Assembly (NCBI GenBank): GCA_004369085.1
Contig: ML210513.1
Span: forward strand, 1-19,154
Direction: 5' to 3'
Source of the DNA: Coprinopsis marcescibilis
Taxonomy: Eukaryota > Basidiomycota > Agaricomycetes > Agaricales > Psathyrellaceae
DNA length: 19,154 nt
The notes beneath the pieces were generated by a model that did no database searches, was not told where the DNA came from, and was given only the letters and a program-made list of their open reading frames with translations. Shown piece after piece: positions 18,532 to 19,154 of this stretch (position 1 is the stretch's first letter; each line of letters starts with the position of its first letter). Both the position numbers and the translations under genes were made by a program.

Positions 18532-19154
18532 CTAGTGTACGATCGAGCGCAGTAGCCAGGTATCGAGCGTACTGCTCACTGGGTTAATTGCGTTGTATAG
18601 TTTCGGGAAACCGATGGCTGCGATAATTCTGTCTGCAACGTATCTTATGTAGTCTTGCATCATGGATTTATTCATCGATACAAGGTCTGTATTCAGTGAG
18701 TCTATATATCCTGTTAGTGGTGAATGATGATAGTAAATGCTATTGGCTTGCCTTCAACGAACGCGCATTCGATTTTGACCGCTTCTTTCACCATTTTGTA
18801 TACTGTGGGTCCGGTAAGCTTCTCGTCCAAAAGATTTACAAGCACGCATGCGAAGTCTGTGTGTAGCCCCTCATCTCTGGATACCAGATCGTTCGAATAG
18901 CAAAGGCCTGGCATTTTTCCGTGACTTTTGAGCCAGAATATTGCGGCGAAAGACAACAAAAAAAATAGACCCTCAACCAAGGCGAAAGCGAATAATCTGA
19001 TGGGAAGCGGGGAGTTTGGATCCGAGATCCATTTCAGAGCCCAGCTAGCTTTCGCGGCGACTGTCGGTACGTCGGTAATGGCACGAAAAAGCTTGGTTCG
19101 TTCGGTGTCGTCCGGTACTAAGGTTTCGATTAAGATAGAGTACGTCTCGGCGTG
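18532..19154 (-). CDS. Ribonucleotide reductase small subunit-like, partial and divergent
   Basis: The minus strand from the window edge reads HAETYSILIETL, KASWALKWISDP, then FALVEGLFFLLSFAAIFWLK, PGLCYSNDLVSRDEGLHTDF and ACVLV. These are the helices of class Ia ribonucleotide reductase R2 that carry the later di-iron ligands (Glu and His of RDEGLHTDF kept). A probable GC-AG intron (18751-18687, donor AG|GCAAGC) joins this to VSMNKSMMQDYIRYVADRI and FPKLYNAINP, which match the R2 segment before its C-terminus. The protein then stops at 18532, lacking the usual last 30 or so residues including the R1-binding tail. The usual Ser-Gly of the VEGIFFSGSF helix is Leu-Leu here. R2 makes the tyrosyl radical for dNTP synthesis; this copy is probably a degenerate or neofunctionalised paralogue. 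The 5' part is outside the window. Confidence 0.75.

Overview
The window looks like the genome of a filamentous basidiomycete, most likely an Agaricomycete. Its genes have many short spliceosomal introns (45-68 nt, GTGAG/GTAAG donors, CTRAY-like branch points), and its families are typical of that class: a JmjC protein, a TET/JBP-like 2OG-Fe(II) dioxygenase, a paired C2H2 repressor-like factor, a small kinase-like protein, RecQ-like helicase debris, an F-box relic and a Plavaka-type transposase remnant. No bacterial-type operons, tRNAs, rRNAs or CRISPR arrays were seen. All gene models were spliced by hand from the sequence.

Layout. 1-412: no gene seen. 413-755 and 945-1080: GTAC-rich degenerate repeat arrays. 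3284-1248 (minus): five-exon kinase-like gene. 3691-4050: RecQ helicase fragment, abutting a frameshifted F-box/LRR-like relic (4051-5022). 5117-9641 (plus): nine-exon JmjC gene with one in-frame TAG near the start and one GC-AG intron. 9715-9830: GTAC array. 12150-10788 (minus): two-exon C2H2 zinc-finger gene. 12877-14407 (plus): intact six-exon TET/JBP-like dioxygenase gene. 14455-14815: GTAC array. 15135-15325: related GTAC/GAATTC array. 15443-16134 (minus): decayed coding fragments, possibly of a MYND-type protein. 17120-18480 (plus): decayed Plavaka-type transposase. 19154-18532 (minus): 3' part of a divergent ribonucleotide reductase small-subunit gene that runs off the window.

The main structural observation is a 115-bp inverted repeat (114/115 identical) at 466-580 and 14701-14815. 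It encloses about 14.35 kb that holds the kinase, JmjC, zinc-finger and TET-like genes. The kinase, JmjC and TET-like genes are also each followed, 50-170 bp after the stop codon, by a GTAC array in the same orientation relative to transcription. Two different Fe(II)/2-oxoglutarate oxygenase classes, one histone-demethylase-like and one DNA-oxidase-like, lie with a putative DNA-binding repressor inside this interval. Whether it is a mobile or co-inherited chromatin-modification cassette is inference. The alternative is chance clustering of expanded, repeat-rich families.
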